From NCBI GenBank assembly GCA_965221485.1, contig OZ244893.1, forward strand, positions 806,001 through 870,000: a stretch of DNA of 64,000 nucleotides, written 5' to 3'. The notes beneath the pieces were generated by a model that saw nothing but the letters and a program-made list of their open reading frames with translations, was not told the DNA's origin and did not search any database. The DNA is from JAJEBT01 sp965221485. GTDB lineage: Bacteria > Pseudomonadota > Alphaproteobacteria > MPNO01 > UBA830. The number at the start of each line of letters is the position of its first letter. Position 1 is the first letter of the stretch. This document shows, one piece after another, positions 53,993 to 62,918 of the stretch. A program made the translations under genes and the position numbers.

Positions 53993-54681
53993 CCATACCG
54001 AACGGGCACACAATAACCATGACCAGTACAGACATTTTGCATTTTGCCGTACCACGCGGACGCATTCTTTCGGAACTCCTGCCGCTGCTGGCGCGGGTCG
54101 GGATTGAACCGGAAAGGGCTTTTGGTGATGAACGCGAGCGTAAACTCCAGTTTTCCACCAACATTCCGAATCTTTATCTTCTTCGCGTGCGCTCCTTCGA
54201 TGTGGCAACGATTGTTGCATTTGGCGGAGCGCAGCTTGGCGTTGCGGGTCGGGACGTGCTGATGGAATTTGACTATTCGGAGGTTTATGAGCCGCTTGAT
54301 CTTGGTATCGGGCGATGCCGCATGGTCGTGGCGGAACCCGAAGAGTTGAGGCGCCGTGACAACCCCCTGCGATGGAGCCACCTGCGCGTTGCCACGAAAT
54401 ATCCGGAAATCACACGCCGGCATTTTGCGACCCGTGGTGTTCAGGCCGAGTGTGTGCGTCTCCATGGCGCAATCGAGATCATGCCCGCGCTTGGGCTTTG
54501 CCGCCGAATTGTCGACCTCGTTTCCAGTGGAGCCACTCTTGCTGCCAACGGGCTCGTTGAAGTTGAGGAAATCACGCCGGTCACCTCGCGTCTGATTGTC
54601 AATCGGGCTGCGCTCAAGACACGTTCGGCAGAATTGCATGAATGGATTGCCCGGTTTCGGGAGGCTCTGGCCGATGCTTAG
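53989..54681 (+). CDS. hisG: ATP phosphoribosyltransferase, short form
   Basis: A 230-residue HisG of the short type, without the C-terminal regulatory domain, so it should need a HisZ partner, which is not in this window. It catalyses the first step of histidine synthesis. Motifs: FAVPRGRILSELLPLL, GVAGRDVLMEF and VRLHGAIEIMPALGL. The ATG overlaps the upstream stop (ATGA); a second ATG ten codons on (MTSTDILHF) is also plausible. Confidence 0.93.
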   Translation: MTIPNGHTITMTSTDILHFAVPRGRILSELLPLLARVGIEPERAFGDERERKLQFSTNIPNLYLLRVRSFDVATIVAFGGAQLGVAGRDVLMEFDYSEVYEPLDLGIGRCRMVVAEPEELRRRDNPLRWSHLRVATKYPEITRRHFATRGVQAECVRLHGAIEIMPALGLCRRIVDLVSSGATLAANGLVEVEEITPVTSRLIVNRAALKTRSAELHEWIARFREALADA

Positions 54682-55978
54682 ACTGAAGGCGTCCGATCGG
54701 AATTTTGACTCTGAATTCAGCGCTTTCGTAGACCGTCGCCGGGAGGCGGAAAGGGATGTCGCATCCGCTGTTGCAGGGATCCTTACCGATGTCCGGCAAC
54801 GCGGTGACGAGGCGCTGGTTGAACTGACCCGACGCCTGGACCGGGCACCGGTGGAGAAGGCTGACGATCTGTGCGTCTCGGAGAGCGTCATTGAGACGGC
54901 CCGTGACAGCTGCAGCCCCGATGTGCTGGATGCCATGAAGCTTGCTGCTTCACGCATTCGGGATTTTCATGAGCGTCAGAGACCGGAAGGTTTCGAACAC
55001 ATGGATGACGCCGGAATAAGGCTGGGCCAGCGATGGACGCCTGTGGCTGCCGCGGGGATATACGTCCCGGGAGGACAGGCTGCTTATCCCAGTTCTGTGC
55101 TCATGAACGCTATTCCGGCGATCGTCGCAGGAGTATCGCGACTTGTGATGACCGTTCCGGCCCCGCAAGGCATTCTGAATCCCATGGTCCTTGCGGCAGC
55201 ACATCTCGTGGGAATTCGGGAGATTTATTGTATTGGCGGGGCGCAGGCTGTTGCCGCGCTCTCCTATGGGACTGACACGATTCCACCCGTCGACAAGATC
55301 GTGGGCCCCGGCAACGAATGGGTTGCAGAGGCCAAGCGTCAGGTCTTCGGAACGGTGGGAATCGACATGATTGCGGGGCCGTCAGAGATACTGGTGGTTG
55401 CCGACAATCAGAATTCTCCGGACTGGATTGCCGCGGACCTTCTGTCTCAGGCGGAGCATGACGCAACAGCACAGTCGATCCTGATCGCGAACGATCATGA
55501 CTTTGCTGATGCGGTTGTTGCCAGCCTGGAAAGCCTTCTTTCAGACATGCCACGATCCGACATCGCGACAGCCAGCTGGAATAACCACGGCGCCGTGATT
55601 GTCGTGGAGTCTCTGGACGATGCTGTCGCGCTCATTGATCAGGTTGCTCCCGAACACCTCCAGTTGGCGATTGCAGATCCCGAGTCTCTGGCCGGAAAGG
55701 TTGCAAATGCGGGAGCGATCTTTCTGGGTCGTTACACCCCCGAAGCCGTCGGTGACTACGTTGCGGGTCCGAACCACGTTCTGCCAACTGCCAGAACCTC
55801 AAGATTCGCCTCCGGGCTGTCCGTAACAGATTTTCTCAAAAGAACAACATTCATCGGCTGTGATCCGGACTCCCTCCAGCGCATTGGTCCGGCAGCCGTG
55901 ACCCTGGCCGGTGCGGAAGGCCTGCACGCCCATGCGCTTTCCGTCTCGCTTCGGCTGCGGGGGAGGTCCGCCGGGTAA
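54674..55978 (+). CDS. hisD: histidinol dehydrogenase
   Basis: A 434-residue zinc enzyme that oxidises histidinol to histidine in two steps. Landmarks: AAGIYVPGGQAAYPSSVLM, IGGAQAVAALSYGT, KIVGPGNEWVAEAKRQVFG, AGPSEILVVAD, QAEHDATAQ (zinc ligands) and VAGPNHVLPT. The ATG overlaps the end of hisG by eight bases. The longer frame upstream lies inside hisG. Confidence 0.97.
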   Translation: MLRLKASDRNFDSEFSAFVDRRREAERDVASAVAGILTDVRQRGDEALVELTRRLDRAPVEKADDLCVSESVIETARDSCSPDVLDAMKLAASRIRDFHERQRPEGFEHMDDAGIRLGQRWTPVAAAGIYVPGGQAAYPSSVLMNAIPAIVAGVSRLVMTVPAPQGILNPMVLAAAHLVGIREIYCIGGAQAVAALSYGTDTIPPVDKIVGPGNEWVAEAKRQVFGTVGIDMIAGPSEILVVADNQNSPDWIAADLLSQAEHDATAQSILIANDHDFADAVVASLESLLSDMPRSDIATASWNNHGAVIVVESLDDAVALIDQVAPEHLQLAIADPESLAGKVANAGAIFLGRYTPEAVGDYVAGPNHVLPTARTSRFASGLSVTDFLKRTTFIGCDPDSLQRIGPAAVTLAGAEGLHAHALSVSLRLRGRSAG

Positions 55979-56010
55979 GGCGCCATCGGCAGCGGGCCCG
56001 GAATGCAGGC

Positions 56011-56496
56011 ATGTGTGACGATCGAGAAGACCGGGATCGTCTGCTGGACATCCAGCTTGATGACGCAAATTTCCGGGCACCGAATCCGGAGATACAGCAC
56101 GAACGGCGCGTTGCCATTTATGACCTTCTGGAGGAAAACAGTTTTCGCATTGTCGGGCTTGATGCCGGTCCCTACCGGCTCCGTTTGTCGCGCAGGGAAA
56201 ACCGGTTGATTCTCGAGTTGAGTGGCGAAAACGGAGCCTGGCTCGCCGATGTTTCGCTTGCGATGTCTCCCTTTCGCAAAATCATTCGCGATTATTTTGC
56301 AATATGTGAAAGCTATTACGACGCCATCAAGGCGTCGAGCCCATCCCGCATCGAAGCGATCGACATGGGGCGCCGCGCCCTTCACGACGAGGGAGCGGAG
56401 GTGCTCAGGACGCAGCTCGCAGGACAGATCGATATTGATGAGAATACCGCTCGGCGGCTGTTCACCCTGATTTGTGTCCTGCATGTTCGGGGATGA
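56011..56496 (+). CDS. UPF0262 family protein
   Basis: A 161-residue protein of the UPF0262 family, commonly next to hisD in alphaproteobacteria. Features: ANFRAPNPEIQHERRVAIYDLLEEN in parts (APNPEIQHERRVAIYDLLE), SPFRKIIRDYFAICESYY. The function is unknown. It lies 32 bases after hisD and probably shares its message. Confidence 0.88.
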   Translation: MCDDREDRDRLLDIQLDDANFRAPNPEIQHERRVAIYDLLEENSFRIVGLDAGPYRLRLSRRENRLILELSGENGAWLADVSLAMSPFRKIIRDYFAICESYYDAIKASSPSRIEAIDMGRRALHDEGAEVLRTQLAGQIDIDENTARRLFTLICVLHVRG

Positions 56497-56513
56497 CCCG
56501 GAGGGCATTCGCT

Positions 56514-56945
56514 ATGACCCAGCTTCTTTTCGTTTGCAGCGAGAATGCCTTGCGGTCGCCCATGGCGGAAGCTCTTGCAAAATCAATACTGAATGAGCGG
56601 TATATCGTCGATTCGGCGGGCGTGCGTGCGGGCGACCTAAATTACATGGCGGTCGCGGTGATGATGGAGATCGGCATCGACATAAGTAATCACCGGGCGA
56701 AGCGCTTGCAGGATATGCAAAACCAGTCTCTCGATATCATCATTACCCTGTCTCCCGAAGCGCAGCACAATGCTATCGAATTGACGCGCGACGCTGTTCG
56801 GGATGTTGAATACTGGCCTACACCGGATCCATCCGTTGCCGAAGGTAACAGGGAAATGATTCTCGACGCCTATCGTCAGCTGCGCCACCACCTGGAACGA
56901 CAGATCCGGGATCGTTTCATGGCAGACAGTCTTGCCGGATCATAG
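56514..56945 (+). CDS. low-molecular-weight protein-tyrosine-phosphatase/arsenate-reductase family protein
   Basis: A 143-residue enzyme with the N-terminal phosphate loop CSENALRS (C8 to R14, CX5R) and a late TPDPS aspartate motif (DPS) typical of LMW phosphatases. It resembles the class found after UPF0262 in alphaproteobacteria. GGAGGG lies eight bases upstream of the ATG at 56514, which decides the start over two earlier in-frame ones. Its substrate is unknown. Confidence 0.88.
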   Translation: MTQLLFVCSENALRSPMAEALAKSILNERYIVDSAGVRAGDLNYMAVAVMMEIGIDISNHRAKRLQDMQNQSLDIIITLSPEAQHNAIELTRDAVRDVEYWPTPDPSVAEGNREMILDAYRQLRHHLERQIRDRFMADSLAGS

Positions 56946-56983
56946 GCCGCGCCTGCAAGTCCGGTTGCGCCGCAAGAGGCGAC

Positions 56984-58795
56984 TTAACACTTGACCCTGA
57001 CGTAGGAGCCGGGAGCATCCTCGATGGCGGGGTACTTGCCATTGCCCGGGGTTCGGGGCTCGACGTCGCCGTCTGCGAAGCGTCGCACCCATTTGTCCCA
57101 TTCCGGCCACCAGGACCCCTCATGTTCGGTCGCGCCTCTCAACCAGACATCAGGGCTCTTGGGCGTTCTGGAATTTGTTTTATAGGAATATTTTCCTGCA
57201 TCCGGAGGATTGACTACGCCTGCGATATGACCCGACGATGCCAGGACGAAACGGGTTCGACCGCCATACAGTCCGGTTGCAGCATAGGTCGACTGCCAGG
57301 GAGCGATATGGTCTTCCTTGGCAGCCAGAATAAAGACCGGTACCTCGACCCGACCAAGATCAATGGGAACACCACCGAGTTCGATGCCGCCAGGCTGAGT
57401 GAGTGCATTGCAACGATACATCTTGCGCAGGTAGAAGGAATGCATGGCCGACGGCATTCTTGTTGAATCGGAATTCCAGAAGAACAGGTCCAGTGGGAAC
57501 GGTTCTTTCCCCATCAGGTAGTTGTTGACGACAAACGACCAGATCAGGTCATTGGCGCGAAGCATGTTGAAGGTAGAGGACATGTCCGAGCCGTCAAGAT
57601 ACCCGGTGCGCGACATGCGTTCCTCAAGATTGGCAATCTGCTTTTCGTCGATGAAGACACCCAGTTCACCGGGTTCTGCAAAGTCGACAAGGGTTGCAAA
57701 GAATGTGGCACTGGAAACCCGGTCGTCGCCCTTTGCGGCCATCCAGGCGAGTGCGCAGGCTGTCAGCGTTCCACCGATGCAATAACCGATCAGATTGACC
57801 TTGTCAGCTTCCGTGGCTTCCAGCGCCACATCGATTGCCGCCAGAGGGCCTTCAAGCATGTAGTCTTCAAACGTCTTTCCCGCCAGGTCGCTTCCGGGAT
57901 TGACCCACGAGACGATGAACACGGTGTGTCCCTGTTCAACTGCCCATTTCACGAAAGAATTTTTCTCGCGCAGATCAAGGATATAGTACTTGTTGATCCA
58001 GGGCGGGACGATGACCAGTGGCCGCTTGCGGACCGACGGTGTGCGAGGCTCGTATTGTATGAGTTGCATCAGATCGTTCTGGTATATCACCGTACCCGGT
58101 GTGGTGGCGACGGTCTTGCCGAGTTCAAAGGCCTCATCGTCCACCATCTTGATCTTCAGCTGGTCCTTGCTGTTTTCGAGGTCATCTAGCAGGTTTGACA
58201 ATCCCTTGACGAGATTTTGTCCTTTGGTTTCCACCGTCTCCTGCAAGACTTCGGGATTGGTCATGAGGAAGTTTGTAGGTGCCAGGGCATCAATGAACTG
58301 GCGGGTATAGAACTCGACCTTTTTCGAAGTCTCGTCGTCCATTCCTTCGGTATCGCGGACCGTGTCAATCATCCAGCGAGACGACAGTAGATAGGTCTGC
58401 TTGATATAGTCGAACAGCGGATTTTCGCTCCACTCGGAGTGTTTGAAGCGGCGATCCTGTTCGTCAGGTTCATGCAAAGGAGATACATCTTCGCCCAGCA
58501 TGCGCCTCGCGGTCTGCTGCCATACCTCCATATAGTTGTTCCAGAACCCGATCTGAGCTTCTGCCAGGCGGGCGGGGTTGGCCAGCATCCTTGCTGTCAA
58601 CTCCATGAAAGCGCCACCAATGTTGAGCGGATCCGGATTGCTGTGGTCCAACTGGGTTTGACGGGCCACAAAATCGGCAACGATTCGCTGACTTTGTTCT
58701 GCAATTCTTGTGACCGTAGCGGCAAGCTCGTCTGGATCGGGGCCGGAGCCGTGCAGGTCATCTCTTTGGGTCATGCGGTTGATCCATTCTTGCAT
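56984..58795 (-). CDS. phaC: class I poly(3-hydroxyalkanoate) synthase
   Basis: A 603-residue PHA synthase that polymerises (R)-3-hydroxyacyl-CoA into storage granules. The lipase-like box GYCIGG carries the catalytic cysteine, with AAKEDHIAP (Asp) and SSGHIAGVVNPP (His) completing the triad. The N-terminal AFMELTARMLANPARL is typical of class I. It is an orphan here, with no phaA, phaB or phasin, and lies opposite to the his-type genes. The infA gene that often follows the phosphatase is absent. Confidence 0.97.
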   Translation of the reverse strand: MQEWINRMTQRDDLHGSGPDPDELAATVTRIAEQSQRIVADFVARQTQLDHSNPDPLNIGGAFMELTARMLANPARLAEAQIGFWNNYMEVWQQTARRMLGEDVSPLHEPDEQDRRFKHSEWSENPLFDYIKQTYLLSSRWMIDTVRDTEGMDDETSKKVEFYTRQFIDALAPTNFLMTNPEVLQETVETKGQNLVKGLSNLLDDLENSKDQLKIKMVDDEAFELGKTVATTPGTVIYQNDLMQLIQYEPRTPSVRKRPLVIVPPWINKYYILDLREKNSFVKWAVEQGHTVFIVSWVNPGSDLAGKTFEDYMLEGPLAAIDVALEATEADKVNLIGYCIGGTLTACALAWMAAKGDDRVSSATFFATLVDFAEPGELGVFIDEKQIANLEERMSRTGYLDGSDMSSTFNMLRANDLIWSFVVNNYLMGKEPFPLDLFFWNSDSTRMPSAMHSFYLRKMYRCNALTQPGGIELGGVPIDLGRVEVPVFILAAKEDHIAPWQSTYAATGLYGGRTRFVLASSGHIAGVVNPPDAGKYSYKTNSRTPKSPDVWLRGATEHEGSWWPEWDKWVRRFADGDVEPRTPGNGKYPAIEDAPGSYVRVKC

Positions 58796-58961
58796 TTTAT
58801 CGGATAGGATATAATGTGGCTGCGGTTCGCGGGATCAGGGCCCGGCAGCGCTTGACCGCAGAGAATACAGGGCAATTTTGCATTGCACAATATCTGTTCG
58901 ATCCATTGTGCTGCGCTGCAGCGAAAACAGGCAGCGGGGTCGACAGGCAGAAAGCAGGATC

Positions 58962-59336
58962 ATGCGGAAGATAGTGTATGCCTTGCCTGAACTGCGTCGC
59001 GCGGCTGCGAAACCCATCGGGTTGGCAGCGATGTCGGTCGTTTTGGCAGGTCTGGCTGGCTGCGCAGAAGCCCCCGATTGGGGTCAGCGGTTTGCTGTGG
59101 GCCAGGCCGGGGCATTGCTGAAGGAAGGACCGGTGCCGGGAGCCGATCAACCCTATCCGCTGATTTCGTCGGTGCCAGAAAGGCCAGTACCAACAAGCGA
59201 ATCCGAACGCCAGAAGAGCCTGATGGAATTGAGAGAGGATGCTGCTGCTGCAGCCAGGGCGAGGAAGGAACTCGACAAGGATGCCTCTGCCAACTATGCG
59301 CATCCCGTAACGCAGGATCGGCCTAATGAACAGTAA
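58962..59336 (+). CDS. predicted lipoprotein of unknown function
   Basis: A 124-residue protein with a lipoprotein signal: MRKIVYALPEL, a hydrophobic stretch and lipobox LAGC with C34. The mature part is rich in Ala, Glu and Arg (QKSLMELREDAAAAARARKEL), probably a coiled helix. Its end overlaps the aminotransferase start by eleven bases, so the two may be co-transcribed. It would be anchored in the periplasmic face of a membrane. No function is known. Confidence 0.75.
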   Translation: MRKIVYALPELRRAAAKPIGLAAMSVVLAGLAGCAEAPDWGQRFAVGQAGALLKEGPVPGADQPYPLISSVPERPVPTSESERQKSLMELREDAAAAARARKELDKDASANYAHPVTQDRPNEQ

Positions 59337-60546
59337 TTTTCATCGCATAAGGCACTTGCCGCCTTACGTGTTCGCAGAAGTCAATGACATGAAGGCAAAA
59401 GCGCGGGCAGCGGGCAAGGATGTGATCGACTTCGGGATGGGCAATCCTGATTCTCCGACGCCCCCGCACATCATCGAGAAGCTGACCGAAACAGTCGAAA
59501 ATCCGCGGACCCACCGCTATTCGTCTTCGCGGGGGATCCCCGGGCTTCGAAGGGCAAACGCCGCTTACTATGCCCGGCGTTTCGGGGTGGACATTGATCC
59601 GGAGACAGAAACGATTGTGACCCTCGGGTCCAAGGAAGGGTTTGCCAATCTTGCTCAGGCGATATCCGCCCCGGGTGATGTCGTCATTGTCCCGAATCCG
59701 AGTTATCCGATCCATGCCTTCGGCTTTATTCTCGCAGGGGCCGTGCTTCGTCACGTTCCGGTGGGGGCTGATGTAGACTTCATGCAGGAACTCGAACGAG
59801 CCGTGAAGTACAGCGTGCCGCCGCCGCTTGCGGTTGTCCTCAATTTTCCGGCCAATCCAACGGCATTGGTGGTCGATCTCGACTTTTACGAGGAAGTGAT
59901 CCGGTTTTGCAAGCAGCGTGATATCATCGTCATCTCCGATCTTGCATATGCGGAGCTCTACTTCGACGGCGAGCCTCCCCCCTCAGTGCTGCAGATTCCG
60001 GGTGCCAAGGACATTGCTGTCGAGTTCACGTCAATGAGCAAGACATACTCGATGCCGGGATGGCGGGTCGGTTTTGCGACCGGCAACAAGCGTATCATTG
60101 GCGCTCTTGCACGGATCAAGTCCTACCTGGACTACGGCGCCTTCACGCCGATTCAGGTTGCGGCCACGGCTGCCCTCAACGGTCCCCAGGACTGTGTCGA
60201 GGAAGTTCGCCAGGTCTATCGCCAGCGACGCGACGTGCTGGTGGAGTGCTTCGGTCAGGCCGGTTGGGATATACCGTCTCCAAGTGCAACCATGTTTGCG
60301 TGGGCACAGATCCCCGAGCCGTTTTCTCACCTTGGTTCTCTCGAATTTTCCAAACTGCTGCTCAGTGAGGCCGAGGTTGCGGTTTCTCCTGGTCTGGGTT
60401 TCGGGGAATACGGCGACGGATATGTGCGCATTGCCCTGGTAGAGAACCGGCAAAGGATTCGGCAGGCAGCCCGCAACCTCAAACGCTTCCTTGCTGCACC
60501 GGAGTCCATGTCGGAGCGTGTGTCCATGCGCGCTACAGCCTCTTGA
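59326..60546 (+). CDS. class I/II aminotransferase (AlaC/LL-DAP aminotransferase-like)
   Basis: A 406-residue PLP-dependent enzyme. Motifs: DFGMGNPDSPTPPHI, HRYSSSRGIPGLRRA, NFPANPTA and the PLP lysine in TSMSKTYSMPGWR. Homologues in this gene order are often labelled LL-diaminopimelate aminotransferase, but similarity to AlaC-type alanine/glutamate transaminases is as good. It lies directly before homoserine dehydrogenase, with overlapping codons (TTGA). Confidence 0.9.
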   Translation: MNSNFHRIRHLPPYVFAEVNDMKAKARAAGKDVIDFGMGNPDSPTPPHIIEKLTETVENPRTHRYSSSRGIPGLRRANAAYYARRFGVDIDPETETIVTLGSKEGFANLAQAISAPGDVVIVPNPSYPIHAFGFILAGAVLRHVPVGADVDFMQELERAVKYSVPPPLAVVLNFPANPTALVVDLDFYEEVIRFCKQRDIIVISDLAYAELYFDGEPPPSVLQIPGAKDIAVEFTSMSKTYSMPGWRVGFATGNKRIIGALARIKSYLDYGAFTPIQVAATAALNGPQDCVEEVRQVYRQRRDVLVECFGQAGWDIPSPSATMFAWAQIPEPFSHLGSLEFSKLLLSEAEVAVSPGLGFGEYGDGYVRIALVENRQRIRQAARNLKRFLAAPESMSERVSMRATAS

Positions 60547-61835
60547 GCGATCCGCTGAGGGTTGCGATTGCCGGATTGGGGACAGTCGGTGCCGCTGTTG
60601 CTGACAGTCTGTTGTCCCGAAGAGATGAAATCGCCCTGAAATTTGGTCGGCCGGTCGACCTTGTCGCGGTATCCGCTCGTAACCGAACGCGCGACAGGGG
60701 TGTGGATCTTTCATCTTGCGACTGGTTTGATAATGCGGTCGCAATGGCGGGCCAGGCTGCAGTCGATGTGGTGGTGGAACTGATCGGCGGCGAAGACGGT
60801 ATTGCGCGGGAAATTTGCGAGACTGCGCTTGCACGTGGACGTCACGTTGTTACAGCCAACAAGGCCTTGCTTGCGAACCACGGTGTTCATTTGGCGGCGG
60901 AGGCCGAAAGACACGCTGTGAGCCTCGGTTTCGAAGCATCCGTCGCGGGTGGCATTCCCGTTATCAAGGCCCTTCGCGAAGGTTTCTCGGGAAATCGGAT
61001 TTCAAGTATCCACGGTATTCTGAATGGAACCTGCAATTACATTCTGACCGCCATGCGCGAGACCGGATCACACTTTGAAAGAGCTCTCGCAGAAGCGCAG
61101 GAGAAGGGGTACGCAGAAGCTGATCCCGGGTTTGATGTAGACGGTGTTGATACGGCCCATAAGCTGGCATTGCTGGCCGCGGTCGCCTTTGGTCATGAGG
61201 TGGACTTCAAGGGCGTTCACGTTGAGGGGATCCGCCGGGTCACGGCCGATGACATCGCCTATGCGGAAGAGCTTGGCTACAGAATCAAGCTGCTCGGCAT
61301 CGCCGGAAAAACCGAAGCAGGCGTAGAGCAGAGAGTGCATCCCTGCATGATCCCCTTTGAGACACCCCTGGCCCATGTGGAGGGCGTCAATAACGCGGTC
61401 TTCATCGACGGTGATGCGATGGGGACGGGTATGCTGGTCGGCCGCGGTGCTGGTGCTGGTCCGACAGCCTCTGCGGTCTTGTCCGACATCGCCGACATTG
61501 CCAGAGGGTCGGCGCTCCCCGTGTTCGGTGTCCCGGCCGCAGATCTGGCTCCCGCCAACACTCTGTCGATCAATCAACGTCTCGGCGCCTGCTATGTCCG
61601 ATTGTCCTGCGTTGATCGTCCGGGAGTGATCGCTGATATTTCGGCAGCACTTCGCGATGAGCAGGTATCCGTCGAGGCCCTGATTCAGAGGGCCCGCGCT
61701 CCTGGTGATTCTGTTCCGGTGGTGATGACTGTGCACGAAACCCGGGAAACGGCCATGAGCAAGGCTCTTTCGCGAATCGGTGCTCTGGATACAGTCCTGG
61801 AACCGCCCTGTATGATCAGAATCGAAAATCTCTAG
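60543..61835 (+). CDS. hom: homoserine dehydrogenase
   Basis: A 430-residue enzyme reducing aspartate semialdehyde to homoserine, for threonine and methionine synthesis. The N-terminal NAD(P) motif is IAGLGTVGAAVADSLL; then ANKALLANHG, GGIPVIKALREG, NGTCNYILTAM and a C-terminal ACT domain (RLSCVDRPGVIADISAAL), usual for feedback control by threonine. The start is a TTG that overlaps the upstream stop; no ATG fits before the NAD motif. Confidence 0.96.
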   Translation: MSDPLRVAIAGLGTVGAAVADSLLSRRDEIALKFGRPVDLVAVSARNRTRDRGVDLSSCDWFDNAVAMAGQAAVDVVVELIGGEDGIAREICETALARGRHVVTANKALLANHGVHLAAEAERHAVSLGFEASVAGGIPVIKALREGFSGNRISSIHGILNGTCNYILTAMRETGSHFERALAEAQEKGYAEADPGFDVDGVDTAHKLALLAAVAFGHEVDFKGVHVEGIRRVTADDIAYAEELGYRIKLLGIAGKTEAGVEQRVHPCMIPFETPLAHVEGVNNAVFIDGDAMGTGMLVGRGAGAGPTASAVLSDIADIARGSALPVFGVPAADLAPANTLSINQRLGACYVRLSCVDRPGVIADISAALRDEQVSVEALIQRARAPGDSVPVVMTVHETRETAMSKALSRIGALDTVLEPPCMIRIENL

Positions 61836-61875
61836 CAAGGCTCCGTCGGCGGAACGGAGAGGAGGAATGGTCCGG

Positions 61876-62877
61876 ATGGACAATAGTGATCAGATGGAGC
61901 GTAACCTCGCACTTGAGGCTGTCCGGGTCACCGAAGCAGCAGCTCTCGCTGCGTCGCGGTTGATGGGGCGTGGCGATGAACGAGCTGCCGATCAGGTGGC
62001 GGTGGATGCCATGAGGAGCGCGCTGAACGGGCTCGACATTGCCGGCACGGTCGTGATTGGCGAGGGAGAACGGGACGAAGCGCCGATGCTCTATATCGGA
62101 GAAGAAGTCGGGACGGGGCGGGGCCCGCATATGGATATCGCGCTTGATCCGCTGGAAGGAACCACGATCGCTGCAAAGGGATTGACCAACGCGCTTTCGG
62201 TGATCGCCATGGCCGAGAGAGGAAATTTTCTCTATTCACCCGATGTTTACATGGACAAGATCGCGGTCGGCGGGAGCCTGCCTGATGATCTGGTCGATCT
62301 TGATCTGGAACCAGCCGAAAATCTGGGACGACTGGCAGAGGCAAAACATTGCCATGTCGAGGATCTGGTCGCCTGTGTTCTCGATCGCCCGCGGCACGAG
62401 GAACTGATACGCAAGATTCGTGAGGCGGGAGCCCGCATCATGCTGATTTCAGATGGTGACATATCCGGTGTGATTGCGACCGCTGAGGAATCCAGCGGGA
62501 TCGATATATATATGGGAATCGGAGGGGCCCCCGAAGGCGTGCTTGCCGCTGCCGCTCTTCGCTGCATAGGCGGACAGATGCAGGGACGGCTTGTCTTCCG
62601 CAATGATGATGAACGCAGCCGTGCCGAACACTGTGGGATCACGGACTTCAATCGCAGGTATGATCTTCTTGAGCTTGCCCATGGAAACGTCATGTTTGCT
62701 GCAACGGGCGTTACCAATGGGACCATGCTGGGAGGTGTCCGAAGGTTTTCGGGAGGTGCGAAAACCCATTCCCTCGTGATGAGATCCAAGACCGGTACCG
62801 TTCGTTATGTCGAGGCCACCCATAACTTCAGTCGCAAGACCGGTTTCGATACGACAGAGCAGGAAAGCGTCGATTAA
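61876..62877 (+). CDS. glpX: fructose-1,6-bisphosphatase class II
   Basis: A 333-residue GlpX-type enzyme for gluconeogenesis. Motifs: GEGERDEAPMLYIGE and DPLEGTTIAAKG form the metal/substrate site. GGAGG at 61861-61865 lies ten bases before the ATG at 61876 and only one before the ATG at 61867, so I prefer 61876. It is common between hom and recJ in alphaproteobacteria. Confidence 0.95.
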   Translation: MDNSDQMERNLALEAVRVTEAAALAASRLMGRGDERAADQVAVDAMRSALNGLDIAGTVVIGEGERDEAPMLYIGEEVGTGRGPHMDIALDPLEGTTIAAKGLTNALSVIAMAERGNFLYSPDVYMDKIAVGGSLPDDLVDLDLEPAENLGRLAEAKHCHVEDLVACVLDRPRHEELIRKIREAGARIMLISDGDISGVIATAEESSGIDIYMGIGGAPEGVLAAAALRCIGGQMQGRLVFRNDDERSRAEHCGITDFNRRYDLLELAHGNVMFAATGVTNGTMLGGVRRFSGGAKTHSLVMRSKTGTVRYVEATHNFSRKTGFDTTEQESVD

Positions 62878-62918
62878 CCGGGGTACCAGCCGCGCGACAT
62901 CGGATCTCAGGGAACCCC

